From positions 1 to 49,483 of the forward strand of contig VXYK01000067.1 of the NCBI GenBank assembly GCA_009845995.1: a stretch of 49,483 nt of DNA, given 5' to 3'. Made by a program: the position numbers and the translations under genes. This DNA comes from Acidimicrobiaceae bacterium. GTDB taxonomy: Bacteria > Actinomycetota > Acidimicrobiia > Acidimicrobiales > Aldehydirespiratoraceae. Under the pieces are notes generated by a model. The model worked only from the letters and a program-made list of their open reading frames with translations. It did not search any database and had not been told where the DNA came from. Position 1 is the stretch's first letter; the number at the start of each line of letters is the position of its first letter. Shown in pieces: positions 49,293-49,483 of this stretch.

Positions 49293-49483
49293 ATGGCCGC
49301 CGCTTATCTGGACCCGAGTGTTTCGATCAGGCAGCGGGTGGACGACCTGTTGTCGCGAATGTCCTTGGAGGAGAAAGCCGCGCAGATTGTCGGGATCTTC
49401 CCGGCGATGTTCATGGGCCCGGACGGTCCCGATGTCGACAAGATGGCCGAACTGATCCCTCACGGGGTGGGTCATCTTTGCGT
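49293..49483 (+). CDS. Glycoside hydrolase family 3, N-terminal fragment (cut by window end)
   Basis: From ATG 49293, 63 codons are visible: 'YLDPSVSIRQRVDDLLSRMSLEEKAAQIVGIF' followed by 'LIPHGVGHL'. This is the usual start of a GH3 beta-glucosidase/xylosidase (helix RVDDLLxxMSLEEKxxQ). Catalytic residues lie beyond the window. It begins 7 bp after the aldo/keto reductase stop, probably the same operon. Confidence 0.8.
   Translation, partial: MAAAYLDPSVSIRQRVDDLLSRMSLEEKAAQIVGIFPAMFMGPDGPDVDKMAELIPHGVGHLC

Overview
The window looks like chromosomal DNA of a moderately high-GC actinobacterium, most likely an uncultured Acidimicrobiia-type lineage. This is inferred from gene content: DUF222/HNH endonuclease, stand-alone LigD-type polymerase, DUF6159, DUF1214, GlcDEF, and many acyl-CoA dehydrogenases and CoA-transferases. 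It also fits the start signals, because many first genes of transcripts have an ANNNT-type -10 hexamer ending only 6 to 10 nt before the start codon. That pattern indicates widespread leaderless mRNA. No rRNA, tRNA, CRISPR array or insertion sequence was recognised, and no gap between genes exceeds 300 bp.

Left part (1-9.6 kb): a catabolic block. A DHDPS-family aldolase, an Old Yellow Enzyme-type oxidoreductase and a pair of acyl-CoA dehydrogenases lie on +. A DUF35 OB-fold protein, an SCP-x-type thiolase and an amidohydrolase form an operon on -. A DUF1214 protein is transcribed divergently from a shared, very compact bidirectional promoter. The paired dehydrogenases plus thiolase and DUF35 resemble actinobacterial side-chain beta-oxidation/retro-aldol modules.

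Middle (9.5-19.5 kb): an accessory, defence-rich island. It holds a DUF222/HNH nuclease, a VapBC toxin-antitoxin pair and a three-gene McrBC-type system. The McrB protein carries an N-terminal tyrosine-recombinase-like core-binding domain followed by an EVE/PUA-like reader and the AAA+ GTPase. A translationally coupled 85-aa unknown protein sits between mcrB and mcrC. Next come two paralogous membrane/coiled-coil proteins flanking a sulfatase, then a convergent restriction endonuclease/methyltransferase pair. This is the most interesting part of the window.

19.7-32.2 kb: housekeeping and general metabolism. Genes are glcDEF (glycolate oxidation), ilvD-tetR-MFS, a DUF2269-like membrane protein with a LigD-type polymerase, a phosphoribosyltransferase, a membrane-anchored molybdopterin oxidoreductase and rsgA.

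32.2-49.5 kb: a second catabolic region. It contains acyl-CoA synthetases, galM, and a coupled alpha/beta hydrolase / acyl-CoA-dehydrogenase-like / NicX-like operon that could open an N-heteroaromatic ring. Further on are a glutamine-synthetase-like ligase, another acyl-CoA dehydrogenase, a tandem crotonase protein, a small desulforedoxin-like protein that has lost half its cysteines, CoA-transferase, acyl-CoA carboxylase, PhyH, aldo/keto reductase and the start of a GH3 glycosidase. Short tandem repeats (9-18 bp units) recur both in spacers and in frame inside genes throughout the window.
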